From DAHUYF01 sp035623985 (GTDB taxonomy: Bacteria > Pseudomonadota > Alphaproteobacteria > ATCC43930 > CGMCC-115725), in the NCBI GenBank assembly GCA_035623985.1, contig DASPSJ010000060.1:1-64000 (forward strand): a stretch of DNA of 64,000 bases, given 5' to 3'. A program made the translations under genes and the position numbers. The notes beneath the pieces were generated by a model that was not told where the DNA came from, did not search any database, and saw nothing but the letters and a program-made list of their open reading frames with translations. Within the stretch, counting starts at the first letter, position 1. Every line of letters starts with the position of its first letter. Of this stretch, positions 45,870 through 53,739 are shown piece after piece.

Positions 45870-45946
45870 CCCCACCTCACCCTCCCGCTCCGCGGGTCCC
45901 TCCCTCTCCGCCCCTCGGGGGCGGAGAGGGTTGGGGTGAGGTGGGG
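45870..45946. repeat. Palindromic intergenic repeat, family 1 copy b
   Basis: Same three-way-junction architecture as 5712-5794: outer CCCCACCTCACCC/GGGTGAGGTGGGG, inner CCTCTCCGCCCC-TCG-GGGGCGGAGAGG, and a shorter second inner hairpin (CCCGC-TC-CGCGGG). A partial tandem copy of the right arm follows to 45958. Confidence 0.85.
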
Positions 45947-46003
45947 TGTGAGGTGGGGCGGAAGAAGCGGCATCGCGTTTCAGAAGTTGGAGGGTAGTAA
46001 CAC

Positions 46004-46030
46004 GAAAAAGGGGCCGGAGCGGCCCCTTTC
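46004..46030 (-). terminator. Intrinsic terminator after rplT
   Basis: On the minus strand GGGGCCG-CTC-CGGCCCC forms a perfect 7-bp stem followed by TTTTTCG. It lies 82 bp downstream of the rplT stop and before pheS. The plus-strand side also has a short T-run (TTTCCC), so it could be weakly bidirectional. Confidence 0.85.
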
Positions 46031-46111
46031 CCTGGCGTTCGCGACGCACTGCCGGCGGGGCCGCCCTAATGACGGGACCCGCTGCTAAATCGCTCGCGCG
46101 CCATGCTCATC

Positions 46112-46471
46112 TCACGCCTTCAGCGCCGCTTGCGCCTCGGCGACGATCGCCTTGAACGCCTCGGGCTCACGCACGGCGAGGTCGGCCAGCACCTTGCGGT
46201 CGATCTCGAGCCCGGCGCGCTTGACGCCGTTCATGAATTGCGAATAGGTCAGGCCCTCGGCGCGGACACCGGCATTGATGCGCTGGATCCAGAGCGCGCG
46301 GAAGGTCCGCTTCTTGGCGCGCCGGTCGCGATAGGCATAGCGCAGCCCCTTCTCGACCTTCTCGATGGCGACGCGGAAGGCGTTCTTCGCCCGGCCGCGA
46401 TAGCCTTTGGCGAGCCCCAGCATCTTCTTGTGACGGGCATGCGCGGTGACCCCGCGCTTGACGCGCGCCAT
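46112..46471 (-). CDS. rplT: 50S ribosomal protein L20
   Basis: A 119-residue L20: MARVKRGVTAHARHKKMLGLAKGY at the start and RDRRAKKRTFRALWIQRINA in the middle are signature stretches. It binds 23S rRNA early in assembly and is also a translational repressor of its own operon in many bacteria. It follows rpmI by 3 bp and precedes a terminator. Confidence 0.98.
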   Translation of the reverse strand: MARVKRGVTAHARHKKMLGLAKGYRGRAKNAFRVAIEKVEKGLRYAYRDRRAKKRTFRALWIQRINAGVRAEGLTYSQFMNGVKRAGLEIDRKVLADLAVREPEAFKAIVAEAQAALKA

Positions 46472-46474
46472 GGC

Positions 46475-46678
46475 TCAGCCTCTGAGATAGGGCATGTAGG
46501 TCAGCACCAGGTTCTGGTCGCCCTTCTCCAGGGTGAAGGTGCCGCGCGCCTTGCGCTTCATCTTCCTGGGCTTGCTGATCAGGCGGTGGCGCTTATGCGC
46601 GACGGCCGCCTTGATCTTGCCCGAGGCGGTGCGCTTGAAGCGCTTCTTCGCCCCGCTCTTGGTCTTCATCTTGGGCAT
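46475..46678 (-). CDS. rpmI: 50S ribosomal protein L35
   Basis: A 67-residue L35 starting MPKMKTKSGAKKRFKRTASG with basic residues throughout and ending LVLTYMPYLRG. Usually it follows infC closely. Here 2.1 kb with a low-GC insertion lies between them, so its promoter must be in the 301-bp gap 46679-46979, where I find no clear -35/-10 pair except GC-rich dyads. Confidence 0.97.
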   Translation of the reverse strand: MPKMKTKSGAKKRFKRTASGKIKAAVAHKRHRLISKPRKMKRKARGTFTLEKGDQNLVLTYMPYLRG

Positions 46679-46953
46679 TTCGGTCCTTTCGCAAGGATTT
46701 GGTTGCGGCGGCGAGGCATGCCCTCGGGCGCTCGGAAGCGCGGCCAGCCGTCGGGAAGGCGCGGGTTATACCCGGCAAGGCGGCGAAAGGCAAGCGCGGA
46801 CGGGGGTTAACGGCCGGTCGCCGGCATTCCTTGGCGTTCCGGAGCATCCGTGCGCCGGAGCAAGCGAGCGAGGGACGGTTTCCTAGGGCAGATCTCCTTG
46901 ATGCCCCCGCCTGTCGCTTGGCCCGCCCGGCACCGAGGAGCAGGCGCACATCG

Positions 46954-46973
46954 CCGCCGCGGATCCGCGGCGG
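46954..46973. terminator. Perfect GC-rich palindrome after the PepSY-like gene
   Basis: CCGCCGCGGATCCGCGGCGG is a perfect 20-bp palindrome that starts 7 bp behind the stop codon of the gene at 46980-47336 (minus strand). A hairpin terminator is likely but no T-run follows. Confidence 0.45.
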
Positions 46974-46979
46974 TGATGG

Positions 46980-47336
46980 TCAACTTTGCCGGCTGATCCG
47001 GCCGCTGTCGGGATCGATGGTGACGGTGAAGCGCTTGCCGTCCTGGCTCACCATGGCGGTGAAATTCTTACCGTTCGCCTGGAAATTGCTGAACGCGCCG
47101 TAGCCCTTCGCCTCGAGCAGGTTGAGCGCATCGGTGATGCGCTCTTCCCTGGGAGCCGCCCTGTCGAGCCGGGCGGCGGCGGCCATGACGCGGGATTGCG
47201 CGGGCGGTGCCTTGCCGCCGGGCGGCGAGCCGTTGGCCGCCGGCGGGACGCCCGCGGCATCGTTGGCGGCAAGGGCGATGCCGCCGCTCGCGACAAAGAA
47301 AACACCGGCCAATGCCGCGGAAGCCAAGCGGTTCAT
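46980..47336 (-). CDS. Secreted PepSY-like small protein
   Basis: A 118-residue protein with a signal peptide (LASAALAGVFFVASGGIALA, cleavage after about residue 23). After a Pro/Ala-rich linker comes a PepSY-like fold: ITDALNLLEAKGYGAFSNFQANGKNFTAMVSQDGKRFTVTIDPDSGRI (given in parts: starts ITDALNLLEAKGYG, ends FTVTIDPDSGRI). This is the typical alpha-beta-beta pattern of PepSY proteins. Periplasmic; function unknown, possibly a protease inhibitor or sensor. It lies within the stretch that separates infC from rpmI. Confidence 0.72.
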   Translation of the reverse strand: MNRLASAALAGVFFVASGGIALAANDAAGVPPAANGSPPGGKAPPAQSRVMAAAARLDRAAPREERITDALNLLEAKGYGAFSNFQANGKNFTAMVSQDGKRFTVTIDPDSGRISRQS

Positions 47337-47360
47337 GGATAATCCTCCTGCGTTCGATCG

Positions 47361-47441
47361 GGCGCGCGCAATCGCGCCTCGCCATCGAATATGGCAGGCC
47401 GCCGTGAACCCGACCTGTCGGCAGGATGAAATCCGGTTCAG
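47361..47441 (+). repeat. Direct repeat (left) flanking the low-GC insert
   Basis: The segment with TCGAATATGGCAGGCCGCC and then GTGAACCC...ATGAAATCCGGTTCAG is repeated at 48546-48625 in the same orientation, with roughly four of five bases equal by eye. The Panacea-domain gene and a pseudogene lie between the copies. Confidence 0.7.
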
Positions 47442-47563
47442 CTTCGCCCGGCAATTTCGCGGCGTTCGGGCTCAGATGTCGAAACGACGGGTCGTATCCC
47501 GCCGAGCAACCGACAATCATCGTCAAATTCAGGTCGATATATGACCCGACGCGGCATGAGTTC

Positions 47564-48169
47564 CTAATTGCCACGAACAAGTCCGCGGGTCCTGAGCTTT
47601 CGCACAATGGCTGTTCGTTCGTCTTCCGTAATCGGATGGTCCGACAGATACGAAAGCTCATAATACATTGTCGCCTTGTCTTTTCGGGATTTCCAGGCGA
47701 CGCCATGCGAGTCGTCGCTGGTCTCAATACCCGTCTTGTCCCAATAATATAAAATCGCGTCATCGACGAACTGCAAATCGCCGCGGCTAAAATTCGATAG
47801 ATTTGGAGCGACTTTGGCGATGGGACGCTGCTCGACGATCCCCTCTCCAAAGTCGGTTTGGCGAAATTCAATCATTCCTAGGCGGGCCAGGTCGTCGAGC
47901 ACCGGCTTCATTTCTTTCGGCGCCGGACCAAGCGCCAGCCTTTGATAGGCTCGCCCGGTCACCGGCACTTTTCGAGCGGCGTAGGCGTCGAAATCGGCCT
48001 TCCACAGAATCTTGTTGAGCTTGATCAGTCCAAATCGCACCGCGGTTTCGCAGCGCAAGGAAATGTATAGAACCATCTGCCGCAGCCGATCTTGTTCGCC
48101 CGGCAGCGACACCTTGGTTGTCAGGCGCGGGCGATGGGCCTGAACCCGCATGCCCCTCGTATCTTTCAC
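47564..48169 (-). CDS. Panacea-domain (DUF4065/SocA-like) protein, putative antitoxin
   Basis: A 201-residue protein. The Panacea/SocA-like fold shows as LIKLNKILWKADFDAYAARKVPVTGRAYQRL near residue 48 (first half IKLNKILWKADFDAY) followed by LGPAPKEMKPVLDDLARLG, the classical pattern of this antitoxin domain. Base composition is clearly lower in GC than around. No toxin gene is adjacent; the neighbouring reading frame is a frameshifted remnant of another type. It could be an orphan antitoxin, or the toxin was lost. It is flanked by direct repeats at 47361 and 48546. Confidence 0.8.
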   Translation of the reverse strand: MKDTRGMRVQAHRPRLTTKVSLPGEQDRLRQMVLYISLRCETAVRFGLIKLNKILWKADFDAYAARKVPVTGRAYQRLALGPAPKEMKPVLDDLARLGMIEFRQTDFGEGIVEQRPIAKVAPNLSNFSRGDLQFVDDAILYYWDKTGIETSDDSHGVAWKSRKDKATMYYELSYLSDHPITEDERTAIVRKLRTRGLVRGN

Positions 48170-48260
48170 GATATCAGCCTACCACATCTCGCAAGATTCT
48201 TTCCGATCGTAGTTGAGCATGATCGGAAAGAATCGGAATCCCGTAATAGGTGTGCTTCGC

Positions 48261-48540
48261 CTATCCTGTAATCACTGGGACGGGCCTGGCGCGCCATTTC
48301 CCATTTTGCCACCGATCCGTTGTCACTCTTTTGGCCACTCCGCGCTTCACCAGCCGCGGCATGACGGGCAGCATGCTATCGGCGATGTAGCGCCGCATCT
48401 GCAGGTCATCGGTCGCACGCCCTTGGCCTTCATCACCGCCTCGGCGATCTCCAGTGAAGACATCGGCGCGGTAGCGGTGCGGAGCGTGTCACGGCATCGC
48501 TTTAGCACTTCACCTGACGCGAAGTAGCGCGAGCGCCTGT
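48261..48540 (-). pseudogene. Frameshifted remnant of a small DNA-related hypothetical gene
   Basis: On the minus strand one frame encodes SRYFASGEVLKRCRDTLRTA and EIAEAVMKAKGV; after about 48430 the coding continues in another frame as DDLQMRRYIADSMLPVMPRL, then KRGVAKRVTTDRWQNGKW to TAG at 48261. Together they resemble a common alphaproteobacterial hypothetical family (RYF..GEL.R..L..LR...P.S..EIA..VM..KGL). A frameshift of one or two bases splits it. No start codon is certain. Confidence 0.55.
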
Positions 48541-48545
48541 GAAGT

Positions 48546-48625
48546 GGGCGCGCCCTCGCGCCTCTTGCTCGAATATGGCGGGCCGCCATGAACCCAGCCT
48601 TTCGGCGGGGTGAAATCTGGTTTAG
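48546..48625 (+). repeat. Direct repeat (right) flanking the low-GC insert
   Basis: Counterpart of 47361-47441: TCGAATATGGCGGGCCGCC, ATGAACCCAG, GGGTGAAATCTGGTTTAG. It is followed without gap by truncated and full copies of the stop-adjacent element family. Confidence 0.7.
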
Positions 48626-48650
48626 GCCGCGGCGGCGACGCGGGAGAATT

Positions 48651-48788
48651 GCTTGCACGGTGCGGGCGGCGACGCTCTGCGTCGCGCGAGCTGCGGCACG
48701 GGAGAATTGCTTGCACGGTGCGGGCTCTCGCGGTTGCTGCGCAACCGCTGGCGCCCGCCGGCGACGAGCGCTGCGCGCTCGCGCCGGG
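48651..48788. repeat. Stop-codon-adjacent hairpin element, copy D plus truncated copy (after infC)
   Basis: The full copy (about 48710-48788) abuts the infC TAG: variable hairpin GAGCGC-TGC-GCGCTC, core GCCGGCGGGCG on the minus strand, hairpin GCGGTTGC-TGC-GCAACCGC and a TGCACGGTGCGGG remnant. A truncated second copy starts at 48651 with the same TTGCTTGCACGGTGCGGGC, followed by its own hairpin GACGC-TCT-GCGTC. Confidence 0.78.
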
Positions 48789-49325
48789 CTATTTCGGCGA
48801 CATCACCATGGTCATCTGGCGGCCTTCCATGCGCGGGTGCTGCTCGATCTTGGCGATCTTGTCGAGATCGTCGCGCACGCGCATCAGCACGTTCATGCCG
48901 AGCTCCTGATGCGCGAGCTCGCGGCCGCGAAAGCGCATGGTGACCTTCACCTTGTCGCCTTCCTCGATGAATTTGAGCATGGATCGCATCTTCACGTCGT
49001 AATCGTGATCGTCGATGCCGGGGCGCAGCTTGATCTCCTTGACCTCGATGACCTTCTGCTTCTTGCGCGCCTCGTTCCGCCGCTTCTGCTCCTCGTATTT
49101 GTACTTGCCGTAATCGAGGATCTTGACCACCGGCGGGTCGGCATTGGCGGCGACTTCCACGAGGTCGAGCCCTGCTTCCGTCGCCCGCTGCAGCGCCTCG
49201 TTCCGGGTTACGACCCCGATCATCTCGCCGCGCTCGTCGACCAGCCGGACGCGCGGCACTATGATCTCCTGGTTGACGCGCGGTCCCTCGCGAGCCGGCG
49301 TCGCCGTCGTGGGTAGCCTAGCGAT
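48789..49325 (-). CDS. infC: Translation initiation factor IF-3
   Basis: A 178-residue IF-3 when started at ATC 49325: IARLPTTATPAREGPRVNQE then IIVPRVRLVDERGEMIGVV. The upstream AGGAGG, 6 bp before, and the conserved GPRVNxxI stretch show that translation starts here and not at the GTG 49259, which would remove 22 conserved residues. A non-ATG start of the AUU/AUC/AUA type is a well-known self-regulating feature of infC, since IF-3 rejects such codons. C-domain: HDYDVKMRSMLKFIEEGDKVKVT and the end EGRQMTMVMSPK. It follows thrS by 84 bp. Confidence 0.95.
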   Translation of the reverse strand: MARLPTTATPAREGPRVNQEIIVPRVRLVDERGEMIGVVTRNEALQRATEAGLDLVEVAANADPPVVKILDYGKYKYEEQKRRNEARKKQKVIEVKEIKLRPGIDDHDYDVKMRSMLKFIEEGDKVKVTMRFRGRELAHQELGMNVLMRVRDDLDKIAKIEQHPRMEGRQMTMVMSPK

Positions 49326-49409
49326 GCAATTCCTCCTTTCGAAAGCACATGAACCCCTCGGCGCCCCTGCCTTCCGGCGGGCACCGCCCGAGATCCCCCC
49401 GACAGCCGC

Positions 49410-51341
49410 TCAAACCGAAGGAACAGCCGCCTCCACCTTCAATCTAGCGACGGCCTCGCCGAGCGCAAGGATTTCCTGATCCTTGCCGCCGAGGCGGCGG
49501 ACGGCCAGCGTGCCCTGCTCCGCCTCGCGCTTGCCGATCACCAGCAGGACCGGGATCTTGGCGAGGCTGTGCTCGCGAATCTTGTAGGTGATCTTCTCGT
49601 TGCGATTATCGACGTCGACGCGCAGGCCCGCCTCGGCGCAGGCGGCGCGCACGGTCTCGGCGTAGACGTCCGCCTCCGAGGTGATGGTCGTCACCATCGC
49701 CTGGACCGGCGCGAGCCACAGCGGAAAGCGGCCGGCATGGTGCTCGATCAGGATGGCGATGAAGCGCTCCATCGAGCCGAAGATGGCGCGGTGCAGCATG
49801 ACCGGGGTGTGGCGCTGGCCGTCCTCGCCGATATAGCCGGCCCCGAGCCGCTGCGGCAGCACATAGTCCACTTGCAGCGTGCCGCACTGCCAGTCGCGGC
49901 CGATGGCGTCGCGCAGGACGAATTCGAGCTTCGGGCCGTAGAAGGCGCCCTCGCCGGGATTGAGCGCATAGGGCAGCCCCGCCGCCTCGGTCGCCGATTT
50001 GAGCGCGGCTTCGGCATGATCCCACTCGGCGTCCGTGCCGGCGCGCAGCGCCGGCCGGTCGGCGAATTTGACGCTGAACGTGTCGAAGCCGAAATCGCGG
50101 TAGACCGAACGCAGGAGCGCGCAGAACGCCACCGTCTCCGGCGTGATCTGCTCTTCGGTGCAAAAGATATGCGCGTCGTCCTGGGTGAAGGCACGCACGC
50201 GCATGATGCCGTGCAGCGCGCCCGAAGGCTCGTTGCGGTGGCAGGAGCCGAATTCGGCGAGCCTGAGCGGCAGCTCGCGATAGGAATGCAGCTCCTGCCG
50301 GAAGATCTGGACATGGCCCGGGCAGTTCATCGGCTTCACCGCCAGCACGCGCTCCTTGCCTTCGTCCTCGTCGCGCACGGTGAACATGACCTGGCGGAAC
50401 TTCTCCCAATGGCCGGAGGCCTGCCAGAGGCTGCGGTCGAGGAGCTGCGGCGTCTTGACCTCGAGATACCCGGCCTGCTCGAGGCGGCGGCGCAGATAGT
50501 TTTCGATGACGCGGTAGAGCGTCCAGCCCTTGGGGTGCCAGAAGACGCTGCCCGTCGCCTCTTCCTGCTGGTGGAAGAGGCCGAGCTCGCGGCCGAGCCG
50601 CCGGTGATCGCGCTTCTCCGCCTCCTCGAGCTGGAAGAGGTATTGCTTCAGCGCCTTCTCGTCCGGCCAGGCGGTGCCGTAGACGCGCTGGAGCTGCTGG
50701 TTCCTGGCATCGCCGCGCCAATAGGCGCCGGCGACCTTCATCAGCTTGAAGCCGTGGCCGAGCTTGCCGGTGGACGGCAGATGCGGCCCGGTGCAGAGAT
50801 CGACGAAGCCGCCTTGGCGATAGAGGCTGATCGCCTCGCCTTCGGGGATCTCGCGGATCCATTCGGCCTTGTAGCGCTCGCCGATCGATTCGAAGAAGGC
50901 GACGGCGCGCTCGCGCTCCCATTCCTCGCGCGTGATCGCCTCGTCGCGATCGACGATCTCGTGCATGCGCCGCTCGATCCGGCCGAGATCCTCCGGCGTG
51001 AAGGGCTGGTCGCGCACGAAATCGTAATAGAAGCCGGTGTCGGTGGCGGGGCCGAAGGTCACCTGCGCCTCGGGATAAAGCTCCTTCACCGCCTCGGCGA
51101 GCACATGCGCCGCGTCGTGGCGCAGGATCTCCAGCGCCTCGGGCGCGTCGCGCGTGAGGATCGCCACCTTGGCGTCGCGCTCGACGCGATGAGCGAGGTC
51201 GCGCGCCTCGCCGTCGACCTTGAGCGCGAGCGCCGCCTTGGCGAGGCCGGGGCCGATCGAGAGCGCGATCTCGGCGCCCGTCACCGGTCCGGGAAAGCTT
51301 TTGACTTTGCCGTCGGGGAGCGTGATGTTGACGGGACTCAT
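49410..51341 (-). CDS. thrS: Threonyl-tRNA synthetase
   Basis: A 643-residue ThrRS with all domains: N-terminal TGS domain (residues 1-60), editing domain with RHDAAHVLAEAVKELYP and its His/Cys pattern, the class II catalytic core with motif 2 RLAEFGSCHRNEPSGALHG, the zinc ligands (Cys in KPMNCPGHVQIF, and His residues later), motif 3 HRAIFGSMERFIAILIEH and an anticodon-binding domain at the end. Complete and of standard length. Head of the translation gene array thrS-infC-(insert)-rpmI-rplT-pheS-pheT. Confidence 0.98.
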   Translation of the reverse strand: MSPVNITLPDGKVKSFPGPVTGAEIALSIGPGLAKAALALKVDGEARDLAHRVERDAKVAILTRDAPEALEILRHDAAHVLAEAVKELYPEAQVTFGPATDTGFYYDFVRDQPFTPEDLGRIERRMHEIVDRDEAITREEWERERAVAFFESIGERYKAEWIREIPEGEAISLYRQGGFVDLCTGPHLPSTGKLGHGFKLMKVAGAYWRGDARNQQLQRVYGTAWPDEKALKQYLFQLEEAEKRDHRRLGRELGLFHQQEEATGSVFWHPKGWTLYRVIENYLRRRLEQAGYLEVKTPQLLDRSLWQASGHWEKFRQVMFTVRDEDEGKERVLAVKPMNCPGHVQIFRQELHSYRELPLRLAEFGSCHRNEPSGALHGIMRVRAFTQDDAHIFCTEEQITPETVAFCALLRSVYRDFGFDTFSVKFADRPALRAGTDAEWDHAEAALKSATEAAGLPYALNPGEGAFYGPKLEFVLRDAIGRDWQCGTLQVDYVLPQRLGAGYIGEDGQRHTPVMLHRAIFGSMERFIAILIEHHAGRFPLWLAPVQAMVTTITSEADVYAETVRAACAEAGLRVDVDNRNEKITYKIREHSLAKIPVLLVIGKREAEQGTLAVRRLGGKDQEILALGEAVARLKVEAAVPSV

Positions 51342-51353
51342 GCGCGGGGCGAT

Positions 51354-52262
51354 TTAGCCGAAGGCGATGGTCGCGGCAACCTCCTCGACGCCGAGCGCGG
51401 CGAGATCGGGCCGCCGCAGGATGGCGACGCGCGCGCCGAGCGGCGCGGTGAGCGCGGGATCGGACTCCGCCGAGTAGAGCACGGTGACGGGGCAGCCCGC
51501 GGCGGCGATGAGATGCATCGGCCCGGTATCGTTGCCGACGGCATGGCGCGCGATCCGGCCGAGCGCCACGATCTCGCCGAGGCCGGTGCGGCCGGTGAGG
51601 TCGCGCGCCGACGCACAGCGCTCGGCGATGAGCGCGCCGAGCGACGTCTCCGCCGCGCCGCCCAGCACCACCGGCGTCAGCCGCCGCCGCGCCGCTAGCA
51701 CGGCGAGCGCCGCGAATTTCTCGATCGGCCAGCGCTTTGCCGGCCGATGCGCCGCGCCCCCCGGCACCAGCAGCAGCAGCCGCTCGGGCAGCGCGAAGCG
51801 GCCGATGTCGCGCGCCGCCCAGGCGAGATCCGGCAACGGCACTTTTTCGATGCCGGCGAGCCTGAGCTGCTCGGCCTGGCGGTCGATGGTGTGCATGCGG
51901 TCGCGCCCGGAATTGCGGTGCGGCAAGGACGCGCCGCGGGCGATGCCCGACCAGGGAGGGCCGCCCATCAGCCAATGATAGAAGCTCGAGCGGTCGGAGG
52001 TCTGGAGATCGTAGACCCGCTCGAAGCGCCCCTGCCGCAGCATTCGCCTGAGCCGCCACCAGCCGGCGAGATCGAGCAGGCCCGGCCGCTCGTCGATCAG
52101 CACCCGGTCGAAATAGGGCGCCCCGCGCGCAAAGTCGGCATAAGGCGCGGTGGTGAGCAGCGTGATCTCGTCGCCCGGATGATGCGCGCGGATCGCCGCC
52201 GCCGGCCCCATCGCCTGGACGAAATCGCCGAGCGCGCCGAGCTTGATGACCAGAATGCGCAT
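51354..52262 (-). CDS. Glycosyltransferase family 9 (heptosyltransferase-like)
   Basis: A 302-residue GT-B fold glycosyltransferase of family 9. Start MRILVIKLGALGDFVQAMG is the family hallmark, and the donor-binding region in the C-terminal half reads LLLVPGGAAHRPAKRWPIEKFAAL and VGNDTGPMHLIAAAG. It probably adds heptose or a related sugar to LPS core on the cytoplasmic side of the inner membrane. Ends 12 bp before thrS; the GT4 gene upstream is separated by a palindromic repeat. Confidence 0.92.
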   Translation of the reverse strand: MRILVIKLGALGDFVQAMGPAAAIRAHHPGDEITLLTTAPYADFARGAPYFDRVLIDERPGLLDLAGWWRLRRMLRQGRFERVYDLQTSDRSSFYHWLMGGPPWSGIARGASLPHRNSGRDRMHTIDRQAEQLRLAGIEKVPLPDLAWAARDIGRFALPERLLLLVPGGAAHRPAKRWPIEKFAALAVLAARRRLTPVVLGGAAETSLGALIAERCASARDLTGRTGLGEIVALGRIARHAVGNDTGPMHLIAAAGCPVTVLYSAESDPALTAPLGARVAILRRPDLAALGVEEVAATIAFG

Positions 52263-52346
52263 GGGGGCGGGCTCGCCGATCAGCCTGGCACACCGCCGCG
52301 CAACTCGGACGCAAGGTCAGACAGCGTCGCCCGGAACACAAAAGAA

Positions 52347-52493
52347 ATATTCCCCCTCTCCCCCCTCGGGGGAGAGGGAAGGGTGAGGGGGCACCGCGGC
52401 GTCGCTGCCTGATCGCATCGCGCGTCCCGGCGTTTGGTGCAGCCCCCCTCACCCCAACCCTCTCCCCCCAATGGGTGGAGAGGGGGAAAATAT
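52347..52493. repeat. Palindromic intergenic repeat, family 1 relative (rearranged)
   Basis: Outer arms ATATTCCCCCTCTCC and GGAGAGGGGGAAAATAT enclose inner hairpins CCCTCTCCCCCC-TC-GGGGGGAGAGGG-like and a CCCCCTCACCCC / GGGTGAGGGGG pair. The same CTCACCC and CCCTCTCC words as in the copies at 5.7 and 45.9 kb are arranged in a different order. Confidence 0.65.
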
Positions 52494-52519
52494 GTACCGG
52501 TCCGTCCAATCATCCTTTT

Positions 52520-53731
52520 CTACGCCGCCACCGGGCCCGAGGGATCGGCTTCGGCCGCGGCGGGGAACAGGATCTCGCTGTAGACCGCGAGCGTGCGGTC
52601 GGTCATCGCCTGGGTGGTGAAGTGCGCGCGCATGTGGGCGATGGCGTGCCGCGCCAGGTTCATGCGCTCGGGGGCCGAGAGCGCCAGCGCGCCGGCAATC
52701 GCGCGCGCGAGCGCCTCGGGATCCGCGGGCGGCACCAGCCAGCCGGTCTCGCCGCCCCGCACGATCTCGCGCGCGCCGCCGTGATCGGTGGCGACGACCG
52801 GCCGCCCCATCGCCAGCGCCTCGGCGATGACGCGGCCGAAGCCCTCGGGCCGCGTCGAGGCGGAGACGACGACGTCGGCGAGCATGTAGGCGGCGGCGAT
52901 GTCGCGGCAATCCTCGACGATCCGGAAGACGCCGCCCAGGCCGCGCCGGCCGATCGCCTCGATGAGCTGCCGGCGGTAGCGCCCTTTGCCGGTGCCGATG
53001 ATGAGGCAGCGGAGATCCTGGCGCTCGAGCCGGGCGATCGCGTCGATCAGCACGAGCTGGCCCTTCCAGCGCGTCAGCCGCCCCGGCAGCATCACCACCT
53101 GCACGCCGTCGGGAAGCTGCCATTCGCGCGCCAGGCGGATGACGCGCTCGGCGCTGACGCGCTCGGGATCGAAGCGGCCGAAATCGACGCCGCGCTCGAT
53201 GATCCGGAGCCTCTCCGCCGGCACGCCATAGACCCTCATCGCCTGCTCGGCGACGAAGCGCGAGATGGCGATGACGCGCTCGCCCTCGGCCATCACCGCG
53301 TTGTAGCGCCGCTTGATCCAGTTGCCGTCGCCATAGACATTGTGAAAGGTGGTGACGAAATGGCAGCCGGTGCGGCGCGCGGCGGCAAGGCCGCTCCAGG
53401 CCGGAGCGCGGCTCCGCGCGTGCAGGATGTCGATACGCTCGCGGCGGATGAGCTGCGCCAGCCGCGCGACGTTGCGCCGCATCGTGAACGGATTCTTCGA
53501 GGCGAGCGGCAGCTCCACATGCAGCGCGCCGGCGCGCTCGATCTCGCGCACCATCGGCCCGCCTTCGGACGCCACCACCGACTTCCAGCCGCCGGCCACC
53601 AGCGCCGCCGCCACTTCGACCGTGCCGCGCTCGACCCCGCCGGTGACAAGCCGCGGCAATATCTGCAGCACTGCCGGCGGGCGGGTTCCCGCGGCCGACG
53701 CGGCAGTGCTAGTCTCGGCCTCCATCGTCAT
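52520..53731 (-). CDS. Glycosyltransferase family 4
   Basis: A 403-residue GT-B glycosyltransferase of family 4. N-terminal: VLQILPRLVTGGVERGTVEVA; the donor-binding half contains MLPGRLTRWKGQLVLIDAIA and the E-x7-E region STRPEGFGRVIAEALAMGRPV, which is characteristic. I start it at ATG 53731 (MTMEAE); earlier in-frame sequence runs into the divergent hydrolase gene. Likely involved in LPS or capsule sugar assembly together with the family 9 gene downstream. Confidence 0.9.
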   Translation of the reverse strand: MTMEAETSTAASAAGTRPPAVLQILPRLVTGGVERGTVEVAAALVAGGWKSVVASEGGPMVREIERAGALHVELPLASKNPFTMRRNVARLAQLIRRERIDILHARSRAPAWSGLAAARRTGCHFVTTFHNVYGDGNWIKRRYNAVMAEGERVIAISRFVAEQAMRVYGVPAERLRIIERGVDFGRFDPERVSAERVIRLAREWQLPDGVQVVMLPGRLTRWKGQLVLIDAIARLERQDLRCLIIGTGKGRYRRQLIEAIGRRGLGGVFRIVEDCRDIAAAYMLADVVVSASTRPEGFGRVIAEALAMGRPVVATDHGGAREIVRGGETGWLVPPADPEALARAIAGALALSAPERMNLARHAIAHMRAHFTTQAMTDRTLAVYSEILFPAAAEADPSGPVAA

Positions 53732-53739
53732 GAACGAGC

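Noticed and set aside
46954..46973. Regulatory leader for rpmI-rplT (L20 autoregulation)
   Set aside because: The palindrome is nearly 300 bp from rpmI and directly behind the PepSY-like gene; a 3'-end role is simpler.
39149..48788. CRISPR array made of the GGTTGC-type repeats
   Set aside because: Copies are kilobases apart, abut stop codons and have no regular spacers; no cas genes are present.
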